Shown piece by piece: positions 15,800 to 24,255 of a stretch of DNA of 64,000 nt. Source of the DNA: Flavobacteriales bacterium (GTDB lineage Bacteria; Bacteroidota; Bacteroidia; Flavobacteriales_F; PHOS-HE28); the NCBI GenBank assembly GCA_016716605.1, contig JADJWA010000001.1, positions 2,046,001-2,110,000 on the forward strand, in the 5' to 3' direction. How positions within the stretch are numbered: the first letter of the stretch is position 1; the number at the start of each line of letters is the position of its first letter. Position numbers and translations under genes: made by a program. A model generated the notes under the pieces. The model had not been told where the DNA came from. It did not search any database and was given only the letters and a program-made list of their open reading frames with translations.

Positions 15800-16341
15800 A
15801 GCATCAGGGTCTTGAATGCGCCGAGCGCGGCGTTCGGATGTTGTTGAGTTCGGCAACCGAGCATTTCCCGGACAGCCGCACGCGCGCGGCTCACGCGGGT
15901 CTTCATCGCATTCTCGTTGACGCCTTGGATCGCAGCGATCTCCGCCATGGGCAATCCGCTGACCTCGAAGAGTACGAGTGCATCGCGCTGGTCCGGAGGC
16001 AGGCGCTCCAGGGTGGCATAAAGGATCTCTACGTCAAGGAGCATCTCAGCGGAGGCGCCGAGCGACTGCAAGCGTGCCGCTTGCTTCTCGCAGAGATCGG
16101 TGCTGCGCCTGTTCGTTCGCCAGGCACTTGCCGCCCGGTTCTTCGCCGCACGGATCAGGTAATGCAGCAGCTCATGCTTCTTCCGGATGGCCTCGAATCG
16201 CTGGAACGCGCTGAGCAGCACGTCCTGCACGAGGTCCTGGGCGTCCATCTTCCCATGGGCGAGCGCTGAGCAATACCGCACGAACGGCTCGTGGCAAGGC
16301 TGGTATGCCTGCATGAATGCGCTGCGCTTGTCTTCGTGCAC
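15796..16341 (-). CDS. ECF-type RNA polymerase sigma factor
   Basis: 181 aa from a GTG start; an ATG at 16314 is an alternative that removes 9 residues. Region 2 is clear (PFVRYCSALAHGKMDAQDLV, then QDVLLSAFQRFEAIRKK). Region 4 has LPPDQRDALVLFEVSGLPMA, then EIAAIQGVNENAMKTRVSRA, the helix-turn-helix that reads the -35/-33 element. It lacks sigma regions 1 and 3, as expected of extracytoplasmic-function factors. It is the first gene of a two-gene unit with the DUF2807 membrane protein, which suggests control by an envelope signal. Confidence 0.92.
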   Translation of the reverse strand: MHEDKRSAFMQAYQPCHEPFVRYCSALAHGKMDAQDLVQDVLLSAFQRFEAIRKKHELLHYLIRAAKNRAASAWRTNRRSTDLCEKQAARLQSLGASAEMLLDVEILYATLERLPPDQRDALVLFEVSGLPMAEIAAIQGVNENAMKTRVSRARAAVREMLGCRTQQHPNAALGAFKTLML

Positions 16342-16419
16342 GTTGGCGGATTCGGTGCAAGGAATGTCTCCGGACCAAGGGATAGGTTACGGATCCGGGA
16401 CGAATCGTTGGCCCAGTCT

Positions 16420-17112
16420 TCAAGCATCCTGGAGCGCATCAAGGTAACTCGCCACGTATCTCTCCACGCTCTTCGCCTTGTATTGCATGATGAAGCGCGG
16501 ATGGTCCAAGGGCGTGATGCGCTTGAATAGCCCGAGATCGCGCAGGAATCGGAAATTCTCCCCTTTTCCAAGGCAGAGCGCAAGGTCGCTCCGGCATCCG
16601 GCGGCGATCAAGCCCTGCAGCCATTCGGCGGCCACCGGCCGAATGTTCTCCCTGAGGTCGATCCGGTCGTAGTAGTTCAGGTTCACCGCCTTCCCATTCC
16701 GCCCGGCTGCGGTGAATCCGAAAGGGAAGACGGAATGCACATAGGCATGTCTGTAGAACCGTTCCGGGCCCCCAGCGGATGCAACGAGCTGCTTGAAGAA
16801 GCGGCTGCTGGTCTCTGGACGTGAAGGTGGCAGAGCATGCGGGATCCCGAGCACCTCGCGCGCATCATTCGGATCGGTGAATGCAATGCCCGTGAGGCCT
16901 GCTCCGAAGCGCCCGGGATTGATGCCCAGCAGCAGCGTTCGCGGGTTGTTGTCGTCGAAGAAGCTGCGGTGGAATGTGGTGACGAGGCGTTGTACCTCGG
17001 TACCATGCTCACCGACCAAGGGGTTGAGGAGGCGCACGCCTTCGGGCAACCGCACGCGCTCCATCTTGAGGCGGAATGTGAGGTCGAGCAATCGGTCGGC
17101 TAGCGTGACCAT
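16420..17112 (-). CDS. SMUG2-like uracil-DNA glycosylase (DUF4918)
   Basis: 230 aa, full length for the family. The active-site motif GINPGRFGAGLTGIAF (~63-78) corresponds to the G(I/M)NPGPFG motif of SMUG enzymes. The second motif, LDHPRFIMQYK, lies near the C-terminus. VHSVFPFGF and NLNYYDR are typical of the Bacteroidota SMUG2/DUF4918 branch. The enzyme would remove uracil and oxidised pyrimidines from DNA as the first step of base-excision repair. The N-terminus MVTLADRLLDLTFRL matches the family start. It is a single gene divergent from a small T9SS protein. Confidence 0.87.
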   Translation of the reverse strand: MVTLADRLLDLTFRLKMERVRLPEGVRLLNPLVGEHGTEVQRLVTTFHRSFFDDNNPRTLLLGINPGRFGAGLTGIAFTDPNDAREVLGIPHALPPSRPETSSRFFKQLVASAGGPERFYRHAYVHSVFPFGFTAAGRNGKAVNLNYYDRIDLRENIRPVAAEWLQGLIAAGCRSDLALCLGKGENFRFLRDLGLFKRITPLDHPRFIMQYKAKSVERYVASYLDALQDA

Positions 17113-17162
17113 CCGGTCAGGGTGCGCTCAGGCATGCGACGAAGCTCGGCATTCGTTGGCAT

Positions 17163-17170
17163 TACCTTCG
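17163..17170 (+). promoter_or_regulatory. -7 promoter element 4 nt before a start codon
   Basis: TACCTTCG (17163-17170) is followed by AGCC and then the ATG at 17175. If used, the transcript would be leaderless or nearly so. It has the same geometry as the element before the acyl-CoA ligase gene. Confidence 0.5.
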
Positions 17171-17174
17171 AGCC

Positions 17175-17774
17175 ATGCGCGCGCAGATCCTCAGCCTGGC
17201 ACTGGCCACCAGCATGGCCATGCGCGCGCAGGATGGCGAGCATCCCTTCATCCAGTCCTTCACCCTCACGGAACTCGATGGGCGCATCCATGTGGAATGG
17301 GTGATGACCGGCGGAAGCACCTGCGATGGCTCACAGGTGGAGCGCTCCACGGATGGGGTCAGCTTCGAGGTGGTGCATCGCATCGAGGGCCTTTGCGGCG
17401 ATCCGGCATTCCCAGTGCCCTTTGGCTGGTACGACGAAGCCCCGCCGGAAATGAGCATCGTGCATTACCGCATCGCCTTCTCCGGACTGGGTCGAAGCTC
17501 GGCGAAGGCAGTCGAATTCCGCCAGCTCATAGGATCAGAAATGCGCGTGTTCCCTTCGCCCACCATGGGTGCATGCACCGTGCTGCTGCGGGTGCCGCTC
17601 AGCGCCCTCGTCGATATCACCATCAGTGATCCGAACGGCCGGATCGCCCTGCGTGCAGTTGGATTGAACGGACGGGAGCATGCGCTCGACCTGCAATCGC
17701 TCGCGGCTGGTGTGTACACGGTCCTGGCCACCGCTGATGGCCAAGCGTATATGGGTCGCGTGGTGAAGCAATGA
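17175..17774 (+). CDS. Small T9SS type A sorting-domain protein
   Basis: 199 aa. The signal peptide is short (LSLALATSMAMRAQ). Residues ~20-105 form a fibronectin-like beta domain (RIHVEWVMTGGSTCDGSQVE, then HYRIAFSGLG). The last ~80 residues are a sorting domain in slightly diverged form: VFPSPTMGACTVLL in place of the usual YPNP, then ITISDPNGRIALR, LAAGVYTVLAT and GRVVKQ. It contains little beyond spacer and sorting domain, so a function cannot be assigned. Confidence 0.85.
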   Translation: MRAQILSLALATSMAMRAQDGEHPFIQSFTLTELDGRIHVEWVMTGGSTCDGSQVERSTDGVSFEVVHRIEGLCGDPAFPVPFGWYDEAPPEMSIVHYRIAFSGLGRSSAKAVEFRQLIGSEMRVFPSPTMGACTVLLRVPLSALVDITISDPNGRIALRAVGLNGREHALDLQSLAAGVYTVLATADGQAYMGRVVKQ

Positions 17775-17786
17775 CCCGCCATGCAG

Positions 17787-17838
17787 CGGGGCCTCCTTGC
17801 GGTAGCCCCGTCGCCGCCCGGGGGGAGCCATCCGGGCG
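17787..17838. terminator. Two adjacent hairpins between convergent genes
   Basis: CGGGGC (17787-17792) pairs with GCCCCG (17805-17810). CGCCCGG (17815-17821) pairs with CCGGGCG (17832-17838). They lie between a plus-strand T9SS gene and a minus-strand TPR gene and probably end both transcripts. Confidence 0.5.
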
Positions 17839-17857
17839 TTCGGCACCGGAAGGCCGG

Positions 17858-18565
17858 TTATTCGCAGTAGATCAGTAGCATTTCCTCCACCTCGCGGTTG
17901 CCGAGGTCGTGGGCTTCGTGCAGCGCGGCACAGGCCTCTTGCTTGCGGTTCATGCGCAGCAGCACGACGGCGCGCTGCATGTGCGCTTGGTCGAGCGTGG
18001 GGTCGATCTCCACGGCGCGGTCCAGATCGGCCAGCGCCAGGTCGTCCTCGTGCATGGCCGACTGAGCGATGCCCCGGTTGCACCAGCCCATGCCGTTGTA
18101 TGGCGCGATGCGCACCAATTGGTCGTAATGCGCCTTGGCACCGGCGTAATCCATGCGGCTCATGGCATAGCTCCCCAATTGCAGCAATGCATGCTCGGCG
18201 GCAGGCCCGGTGGGTCGCACGCTGAGGATGCGGGCGAGGTCTGCGAGGGCGCTGTGCTCGGCGCCGAGCTGTTGCTTCACCTCAGCGCGGCGTAGCAGGG
18301 CATGCGCATCATCGGGGCTCAGGGCCAGCGCTTGATCAAGGTCCTTCAGGGCACCGCCGAAGTCGTTCATGCTGATGCGGTTCACGGCGCGGTAGTACCA
18401 CGGCTTCGTGTCAGTTGGAGCAATGGCAACTGCCTTGGAGAATGCTTCCTCCGCTTCGGTGTGCTTCTGGGCGCGCATGGCGCTCATGCCCGCGAGCATC
18501 TCGCCGCCTTGGGCACAAGCGGTCAAAGCGGAAAGGGCCAGTAGGCAGGTTGTAAGGGTCTTCAT
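17858..18565 (-). CDS. Secreted TPR-repeat protein
   Basis: 235 aa from the ATG at 18565, which opens a signal peptide/lipobox-like start (KTLTTCLLALSALTACAQGG; the LTAC could be a lipoprotein cysteine). It is followed by about six tetratricopeptide repeats with the A-G-Y/W-A-P pattern, for example AEEAFSKAVAIAPTDTKPWY, GGALKDLDQALALSPDDAHA and LALADLDRAVEIDPTLDQAH. TPR solenoids bind other proteins. A periplasmic scaffold role is inferred and no partner is indicated. Confidence 0.87.
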   Translation of the reverse strand: MKTLTTCLLALSALTACAQGGEMLAGMSAMRAQKHTEAEEAFSKAVAIAPTDTKPWYYRAVNRISMNDFGGALKDLDQALALSPDDAHALLRRAEVKQQLGAEHSALADLARILSVRPTGPAAEHALLQLGSYAMSRMDYAGAKAHYDQLVRIAPYNGMGWCNRGIAQSAMHEDDLALADLDRAVEIDPTLDQAHMQRAVVLLRMNRKQEACAALHEAHDLGNREVEEMLLIYCE

Positions 18566-18753
18566 GGCGGGGCCTGCAACGGACCGTGCGGTGAAAGGTT
18601 CCCATCGCCTCGTGGAAAACTGCTTGCTGGGCGCGAATGGGCTCTGCCTCGGCGGGGCCACCTTCGGCGCACCATGCGCGCTCAAGTTGCTTAACCAGCA
18701 TCCTTCCTGGTGTGCACCATCTCAATCTGCAACCTTCAATCTGCATCCGCACC

Positions 18754-19152
18754 ATGATCCTCAACAGCCAACCCATTTCCGAAGACCTTGGTTACTTGCT
18801 GATGCGCCTCGGTTTCGGAGGCACCATGCTCTGGCAGCACGGCTGGCCCAAGCTCATGAGGTTCGGTGAGCGCATGGATAGCTTCTCTGATCCACTCGGC
18901 CTGAGCAGCCCGGTGAGCCTTGCGCTCATCGTGTTCGCCGAGGTGGTCTGTGCGGCGCTGGTGGTGCTCGGCCTGTGGACGCGCGCCGCTTTGGTCCCAC
19001 TGATCATTGCCATGGGCGTGATCATCTTCCTGGTTGATCGCGGCCAGCCATTCGGCGAGAGCGAATTGGCGCTGGTGTACCTCTTGGGCTACCTCGCACT
19101 GCTCTTCACGGGCAGCGGCCGCTTCGCGGTGGACCGTATATCGTTCAAATAA
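18754..19152 (+). CDS. DoxX family membrane protein
   Basis: 132 aa with four hydrophobic helices. The DoxX pattern is clear: RLGFGGTMLWQHGWPKL near the N-terminus, VFAEVVCAALVVLGLWTRAA in the middle and AIIMG/VDRGQP before the last helix. DoxX-like proteins are small inner-membrane proteins linked to redox or quinone-related functions; no specific reaction can be given. The start is the first ATG after a pyrimidine-rich leader. It lies 42 nt upstream of the HerA/YjgR-like gene and may share a transcript with it. Confidence 0.87.
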   Translation: MILNSQPISEDLGYLLMRLGFGGTMLWQHGWPKLMRFGERMDSFSDPLGLSSPVSLALIVFAEVVCAALVVLGLWTRAALVPLIIAMGVIIFLVDRGQPFGESELALVYLLGYLALLFTGSGRFAVDRISFK

Positions 19153-19194
19153 GCAGCGCCCGACGCGCTTTCCTTTGCAGGCAATCCAGCACGC

Positions 19195-20739
19195 ATGCCC
19201 GCACCAGACGATTTCCTCCGTGCCATCACAGAAGGCAATTCCTTCAAAGGAAGCGCGATTGAATTGGGGGGCGCGCTCTACAACGGCGAAGTGCCCGCAG
19301 GCTGCACCGTGAAGGTGCCCCTGCGCACCATGAACCGCCATGGCCTTATCTGCGGCGCCACGGGCAGCGGCAAGACCAAGACCCTTCAGGTGCTCGCGGA
19401 GCAATTGTCTCTTAACGGCGTGCCTTCCCTATTGATGGATGTGAAGGGCGACCTCAGCGGGATCGCGGCACCCGGCTCCAGCAATGAGAAGATCGAAGCG
19501 CGCCACGCCAAGCTCGGGATCGCCTACGAACCGCAAGGCCTGCCGGTGGAATTGCTGAGCCTGAGCAAGGAGCCGGGAGCCCGCCTGCGCGCCACGGTGA
19601 GCGAATTCGGACCCGTGCTGCTGGGCCGCATCCTAGAGCTGAATGACACCCAGCAGAGCGTACTGGCGCTCGTATTCAAGTACTGCGATGACCACGGACT
19701 GCCCCTGCTCGACCTGAAGGACCTGCGCCGCATGCTGCAGTTCGTGAGTGACGAGGGCAAGGACGAGATCAAGAAGGTCTACGGCCAGGTGAGCGGCTCC
19801 AGCGTGAACATCATCCTGCGCAAGCTCATCGAGATCGAGCAGCAAGGCGCCGACCGCTTCTTCGGCGAGCGCAGCTTCGATGTGAACGACCTGCTCGAAT
19901 CGCGCGATGGCAAAGGCGTGGTGCATATCGTGCGCCTCACCGATATCCAGGACCGGCCGCGCCTCTTCAGCACATTCATGCTGTGCCTGCTGGCGGAGAT
20001 CTACAGCACGTTCCCGGAGGTCGGCGATCCGGAGAAGCCCAAGCTCGTGCTCTTCATCGATGAGGCGCACCTGATCTTCAGCACCGCCACCAAGGCGCTG
20101 CTCGAGCAGATCGAGACCATCATCAAGCTGATCCGCTCCAAGGGCGTGGGCGTCTTCTTCTGCACCCAGGATCCCAGCGACGTGCCGGAGGGCGTCCTCG
20201 GTCAACTGGGATTGAAGGTGCAGCATGCCCTGCGCGCCTTCACGGCGAAGGACCGAACCACCATCAAGAAGACCGCGCAGAACTATCCGATCACGCCATT
20301 CTATGATGTCGAGGAGCTGATCACTTCGCTGGGCATCGGCGAAGCCCTGGTCACCGCGCTGAGCGAGAAAGGCACGCCCACGCCGCTCGCGCATACCTTG
20401 CTGCGTGCGCCCATCAGCCGCATGGATGTGCTGAGCCCATTGGAGATCGATGGATTGGTGGCGCGCAGCGAGCTTGTGAGGACCTATAATGAAGCGATCG
20501 ACCGGGAGAGCGCGTTCGAGATCCTGGAGAAGCGGATGAAGGGCAAAGAGGACGGTGATGTGAAGGAGCGAGAAGGAGTGGATGAGGCGAGACCGAAGCG
20601 CGAAGAGCCGAGCACCTTGGAGAAAATGACCAAGAACACCATGGCGCGCCAGGTTGGCAACACCATCGTGCGGGAACTCACGCGCGGCTTGCTCGGCGTG
20701 CTGGGCATCCGCACCACCGTACGGCGTAGGCGCTATTGA
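19195..20739 (+). CDS. HerA/YjgR-like P-loop ATPase (DUF853)
   Basis: 514 aa, the normal length for YjgR/DUF853. The Walker A motif GATGSGKT is at 54-61, then LLMDVKGDLSGIA. Walker B is LVLFIDEAHLIF (~283). A sensor-like IRSKGVGVFFCTQDPSDVP and LRAFTAKD follow, and the C-terminus is basic. These are hallmarks of the HerA-FtsK superfamily branch with uncharacterised helicase or translocase function. No NurA-like nuclease partner is adjacent. A near-consensus -7 box TTCCTTTG (19170-19177) precedes the ATG, and a strong hairpin follows the stop. Confidence 0.92.
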   Translation: MPAPDDFLRAITEGNSFKGSAIELGGALYNGEVPAGCTVKVPLRTMNRHGLICGATGSGKTKTLQVLAEQLSLNGVPSLLMDVKGDLSGIAAPGSSNEKIEARHAKLGIAYEPQGLPVELLSLSKEPGARLRATVSEFGPVLLGRILELNDTQQSVLALVFKYCDDHGLPLLDLKDLRRMLQFVSDEGKDEIKKVYGQVSGSSVNIILRKLIEIEQQGADRFFGERSFDVNDLLESRDGKGVVHIVRLTDIQDRPRLFSTFMLCLLAEIYSTFPEVGDPEKPKLVLFIDEAHLIFSTATKALLEQIETIIKLIRSKGVGVFFCTQDPSDVPEGVLGQLGLKVQHALRAFTAKDRTTIKKTAQNYPITPFYDVEELITSLGIGEALVTALSEKGTPTPLAHTLLRAPISRMDVLSPLEIDGLVARSELVRTYNEAIDRESAFEILEKRMKGKEDGDVKEREGVDEARPKREEPSTLEKMTKNTMARQVGNTIVRELTRGLLGVLGIRTTVRRRRY

Positions 20740-20743
20740 ACAC

Positions 20744-20768
20744 GTAGCCCCGGCATCGCCGGGGCTAC
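20744..20768. terminator. Strong terminator hairpin between convergent genes
   Basis: GTAGCCCCGGC (20744-20754) pairs perfectly with GCCGGGGCTAC (20758-20768) around a 3-nt loop. It lies 5 nt after the YjgR-like stop and 19 nt before the end of the convergent zinc-peptidase gene. Confidence 0.75.
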
Positions 20769-20786
20769 CATGCGCCGTTCATTCGA

Positions 20787-21494
20787 TCAGCGCCTGCGAT
20801 TCATGAAGATCATGATGTAGTAGAGCAAGGTGGCCAGGGATCCGATCGCCGCCACCACATACGTGCGCGCGGCCCACTTGAGCGCATCGGCGCTCATTTC
20901 ATACTCGCTCTGGGTGACGATGCCGTTGCGTTGGATCCACGCCAAGGCGCGGTTACTCGCATCGTACTCCACCGGCAGTGTGATGAAGCTGAAGAGCGTG
21001 GTGGCGCCGAAGAGCGCGATGCCCGCCAAGAGTACCGGCTCACCAAGCGGCGATGCGGCCGACAGCAGCAGGATGCCGCCCAGAATCACCCATTGCATGA
21101 AGCGCGAGGCTACGCTCACCACCGGCACCAGCCTGCTGCGCATGTTGAGCCATTGGTAGGCGGTGGCATGCTGAACGGCGTGGCCGCATTCGTGCGCGGC
21201 CACCGCGGCGGCCGCAGCATTGCGTGCATGGTACACCGGCTCGCTCAGGTTCACCGTACGCGTGGCGGGGTTGTAATGGTCCGTGAGCGCGCCCGGAACG
21301 CTTACCACCTTCACATTGGTGATCCCATGGTCGCGCAACATCTGCTCCGCGATCTCCCGCCCGCTCATGTTGTTGCGCAGCGGCGTGCGGCTGTATTTCT
21401 CGAAGCGCGATTTCAACTGGTTGCTCACCAGCCAGCTGATTCCCATCATCACGATGCCGATCACGTACGCGCCCATCATCGCATTGCCTTCCAT
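20787..21494 (-). CDS. Membrane zinc metallopeptidase (YugP/DUF2268-like neutral zinc peptidase)
   Basis: 235 aa from the ATG at 21494 (ATG at 21479 is an alternative). The zinc motif HECGHAVQH (HExxH type, 101-109) is preceded by the family pattern DHYNPATRTVNLSEPVYH. Hydrophobic helices lie at the N-terminus (GAYVIGIVMMGISWLVS), after the active site (FMQWVILGGILLLSA; VLLAGIALFGATTLFSFITL) and at the C-terminus. LPVEYDASNRALAWI is also conserved in this family. It is an integral-membrane protease of unknown substrate, likely in envelope quality control. Confidence 0.9.
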   Translation of the reverse strand: MEGNAMMGAYVIGIVMMGISWLVSNQLKSRFEKYSRTPLRNNMSGREIAEQMLRDHGITNVKVVSVPGALTDHYNPATRTVNLSEPVYHARNAAAAAVAAHECGHAVQHATAYQWLNMRSRLVPVVSVASRFMQWVILGGILLLSAASPLGEPVLLAGIALFGATTLFSFITLPVEYDASNRALAWIQRNGIVTQSEYEMSADALKWAARTYVVAAIGSLATLLYYIMIFMNRRR

Positions 21495-21619
21495 GGTCGT
21501 TTCTTCGGTTAGGCCGCATCCGGCAATTCCACTGCCGTGTTCAGGTCCCTGACGATCCGGCAGCCCGTCCCGCCGAACCTTCTGTCGCGAAGGTTGTTCA
21601 ATCAGCACAACTTTGCCCC

Positions 21620-22312
21620 ATGCGTGTCAGGACCATCCTTCATTCCCCCGCTGTGCTGGTCCTGTTGCTTACAGGTTGCACCATTGCCAATCCAGCCAAG
21701 TATTATAGCAGGGCCGAAGCGAAGAAGCCCTACGATGCGCTGATCGTGCCGGGCATGCCATTCACTGAAGATGGCGGCGTGCATATCGGCCTGAAAGCAC
21801 GGCTGGTGTGGGCCGTTCATTTGTACCGGAAGGGTTTCGCCGACCGCTTGATCATGTCGGGCGCTGCGGTCTACACGCCATACAGTGAGGCTCGGATCAT
21901 GCGTGAGTACGCCGTGGCCATGGGCGTGCCGCGCGAGCATATCATCTTGGACGAGATGGCTGAGCACAGTACGGAGAACATGTATTTCGGCTATCAAATG
22001 GCTTGCGCCGCAGGGCTGAAGAACGTGGCCCTCGCCAGCGATGAGTTTCAAGTGAAGATGCTGAAGCCCATGCAGCGGCGGATGAGGCGCGAGTTGGGTG
22101 TGCACATCGATTTGCTGCCCTTGGTCCGCGATAGCGTTTCCGACCTCTTCGCGGCCACCAACCCCGTCTTTGATCCCCAAGTGGCGCTGGTACCCGACTT
22201 CGTTTCCATCGTGGAGCGCGAGTCGTTCTGGAGGCGCTTACGCGGCACATTGGGCGGGCATATCCCATGGGAGGATGCCGAGCAGTGCAGTCCGGCTCAG
22301 GCCGGGCGCTGA
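21620..22312 (+). CDS. YdcF/SanA-like (DUF218) lipoprotein
   Basis: 230 aa. The N-terminus LVLLLTGCTIAN is a lipoprotein signal with a lipobox Cys. The DUF218 core is visible: YDALIVPGMPF, GFADRLIMSGAAVYTPYSEA, YAVAMGVPREHIILDEMAEH and STENMYFGYQMA. YdcF/SanA proteins are associated with envelope barrier function; ligand or enzymatic activity is not established. The start is 6 nt downstream of CAACTTTG, a possible promoter box. Confidence 0.85.
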   Translation: MRVRTILHSPAVLVLLLTGCTIANPAKYYSRAEAKKPYDALIVPGMPFTEDGGVHIGLKARLVWAVHLYRKGFADRLIMSGAAVYTPYSEARIMREYAVAMGVPREHIILDEMAEHSTENMYFGYQMACAAGLKNVALASDEFQVKMLKPMQRRMRRELGVHIDLLPLVRDSVSDLFAATNPVFDPQVALVPDFVSIVERESFWRRLRGTLGGHIPWEDAEQCSPAQAGR

Positions 22313-22351
22313 TGGTCGCTTCGCGCGTGCGATCTTGCGCGGCCTTAAACC

Positions 22352-24214
22352 ATGAGTCACGCCCTCCGCGCAGCAACCTTGCTGGCCACCCTATCCGCTT
22401 CATCCTTCGCGCAAGCCCAATGCGAGCGCTGGCAGCAGCTCGTGAAATATGATATGGATGTCGCGCTCGATGTGAGCACGCACCGGTTCACCGGAACGGC
22501 CTCGCTGGCCTACACGAACAACAGCCCCGACACGCTGCGCGAGCTGTTCTTCCACCTCTACTTCAACGCCTTCAGGCCCGGCAGCGAAATGGATGTGCGG
22601 TCACGCACCATTGCCGACCCCGACGCGCGCGTGGCGGACCGCATTGCAGCGCTCGAGCCGCATGAAGTGGGCGAATTGCGCGTAGAGCGCATGGCCCAGG
22701 GCGGCAAGGCCATGCAGCTCGAGCATCTCGGGACGGTGCTTCGAGCAACCCTCGCACAACCCTTGCTTCCGGGCAAGAGCACCACACTGGCGTACGCGTT
22801 CGCAGGCCAGGTGCCGGTTCAGGTCCGGCGCAGTGGCCGCGACAATGCGGAAGGCGTGGCGTACAGCATGGCGCAGTGGTACCCGAAGCTCGCGGAGTAT
22901 GATCACCGCGGCTGGCACGCCATACCGTACGTCGGCCGCGAGTTCCATGGGGTGTGGGGCGATTTCGATGTGCGCCTCACGCTCGATAGCGCCTACACCG
23001 TGGCAGCTACCGGCGTGCTGCAGAACCCGGAGCAGGTGGGCCACGGTTATCCATCGAAGAAGGCCGTGAAGCGACCTGCGGGCAATACCCTCACCTGGCG
23101 CTTCCGCGCGAAGGATGTTCACGACTTCGCCTGGGCGGCGGACAAGGACTACAAGCACGTGGTGCGGCCCATGAACGACGGACCCGAGCTGCATTTCTTC
23201 TACAAGGACACGCCGGAGCTGGAGGCCGTCTGGCGGCAGCTGCCCGATTACATGGAGAAGAACTTCCGGTTCATGAACGAGCGCTTCGGCCGGTATCCTT
23301 GGCCGCAGTACAGCTTCGTGCAAGGCGGCGATGGCGGCATGGAATACCCGATGCTCACGCTCATCACCGGCAACAGGCGCTTGGGCAGCCTCGTGGGCGT
23401 GAGCGTGCATGAGAGCGTGCACAGCTGGTACTATGGCGTGCTGGCCAGCAACGAGGGCCGCTTCGCGTGGATGGATGAAGGCATGACCGAGTACGCCAGC
23501 AGCAAAGTGATGCAGCACCTTTTCGGCGGCGATGGCGATCCGCATGCATCGTCCATCGATGGCTATCTCGGCCTTGCCGGGAGCGGTAAGCACGAGCCGG
23601 CGAGCATCCATGCCGATCACTTCATCACGAATGCGGCCTATGGCGCCACGGCCTACAGCTTCGGTGAGATGCTCATCCACCAGCTCGGATCCGTGGTAGG
23701 GGAGAAGGACCTCGCGCAAGGATTGAAGCGGTACTTCGCCGCGTGCCAGTTCAAGCACCCAGAGCCCATCGACCTGGAGCGCGCCTTCGAGAAGCAGAGC
23801 GGCCTGGAGCTCGATTGGTACTTCGATGAATGGGTGAACACCACGCGCGCGCTCGACTACGCCATCGCCGAGGTGTTGCAAGCAGGTGATTCCATCCGGA
23901 TCACCCTGCAGCGCAACGGAGAGATGCTGATGCCGGTGGATGTGATGCTTGTTGGGCGTGACGGCGGCCAGCTCCTCTTCCATGTACCGCTCTCCTTGGC
24001 ACGCGGAGCGAAGCGGCCTGATAGGGACCGCGCGCCATTCACGCAACTGCCGTCCTGGCAATGGACCGATCCGCGCTACACCTTCAGCGTGAAGGGCGAG
24101 TTCGCTTCGCTCGCGGGCATCACCCTCGATCCTTTCGAGCGCACCGCCGACCGCGAACGTGAGAACGATGCCGTGGTGTTCCCGGAAGGCGTGCGGGGCG
24201 TGGCGCGTCCGTGA
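22352..24214 (+). CDS. M1 family zinc aminopeptidase, exported
   Basis: 620 aa with a signal peptide (LLATLSASSFAQAQ). The M1 signature is complete: the exopeptidase motif appears as GDGGMEYPM (~328), the zinc motif HESVH is at ~352-356, and the third zinc ligand Glu is 19 residues further on in WMDEGMTEYAS. A conserved tyrosine follows in YGATAYSFGEM. It would remove N-terminal residues from peptides in the periplasm or outside the cell. No T9SS sorting domain is present at the C-terminus. The gene lies 39 nt after the YdcF-like gene and 41 nt before darA on the same strand, so co-transcription is possible. Confidence 0.93.
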   Translation: MSHALRAATLLATLSASSFAQAQCERWQQLVKYDMDVALDVSTHRFTGTASLAYTNNSPDTLRELFFHLYFNAFRPGSEMDVRSRTIADPDARVADRIAALEPHEVGELRVERMAQGGKAMQLEHLGTVLRATLAQPLLPGKSTTLAYAFAGQVPVQVRRSGRDNAEGVAYSMAQWYPKLAEYDHRGWHAIPYVGREFHGVWGDFDVRLTLDSAYTVAATGVLQNPEQVGHGYPSKKAVKRPAGNTLTWRFRAKDVHDFAWAADKDYKHVVRPMNDGPELHFFYKDTPELEAVWRQLPDYMEKNFRFMNERFGRYPWPQYSFVQGGDGGMEYPMLTLITGNRRLGSLVGVSVHESVHSWYYGVLASNEGRFAWMDEGMTEYASSKVMQHLFGGDGDPHASSIDGYLGLAGSGKHEPASIHADHFITNAAYGATAYSFGEMLIHQLGSVVGEKDLAQGLKRYFAACQFKHPEPIDLERAFEKQSGLELDWYFDEWVNTTRALDYAIAEVLQAGDSIRITLQRNGEMLMPVDVMLVGRDGGQLLFHVPLSLARGAKRPDRDRAPFTQLPSWQWTDPRYTFSVKGEFASLAGITLDPFERTADRERENDAVVFPEGVRGVARP

Positions 24215-24255
24215 ACGCTATCTGATATCGGCCGACCTCCGACCACACGCAGCGC

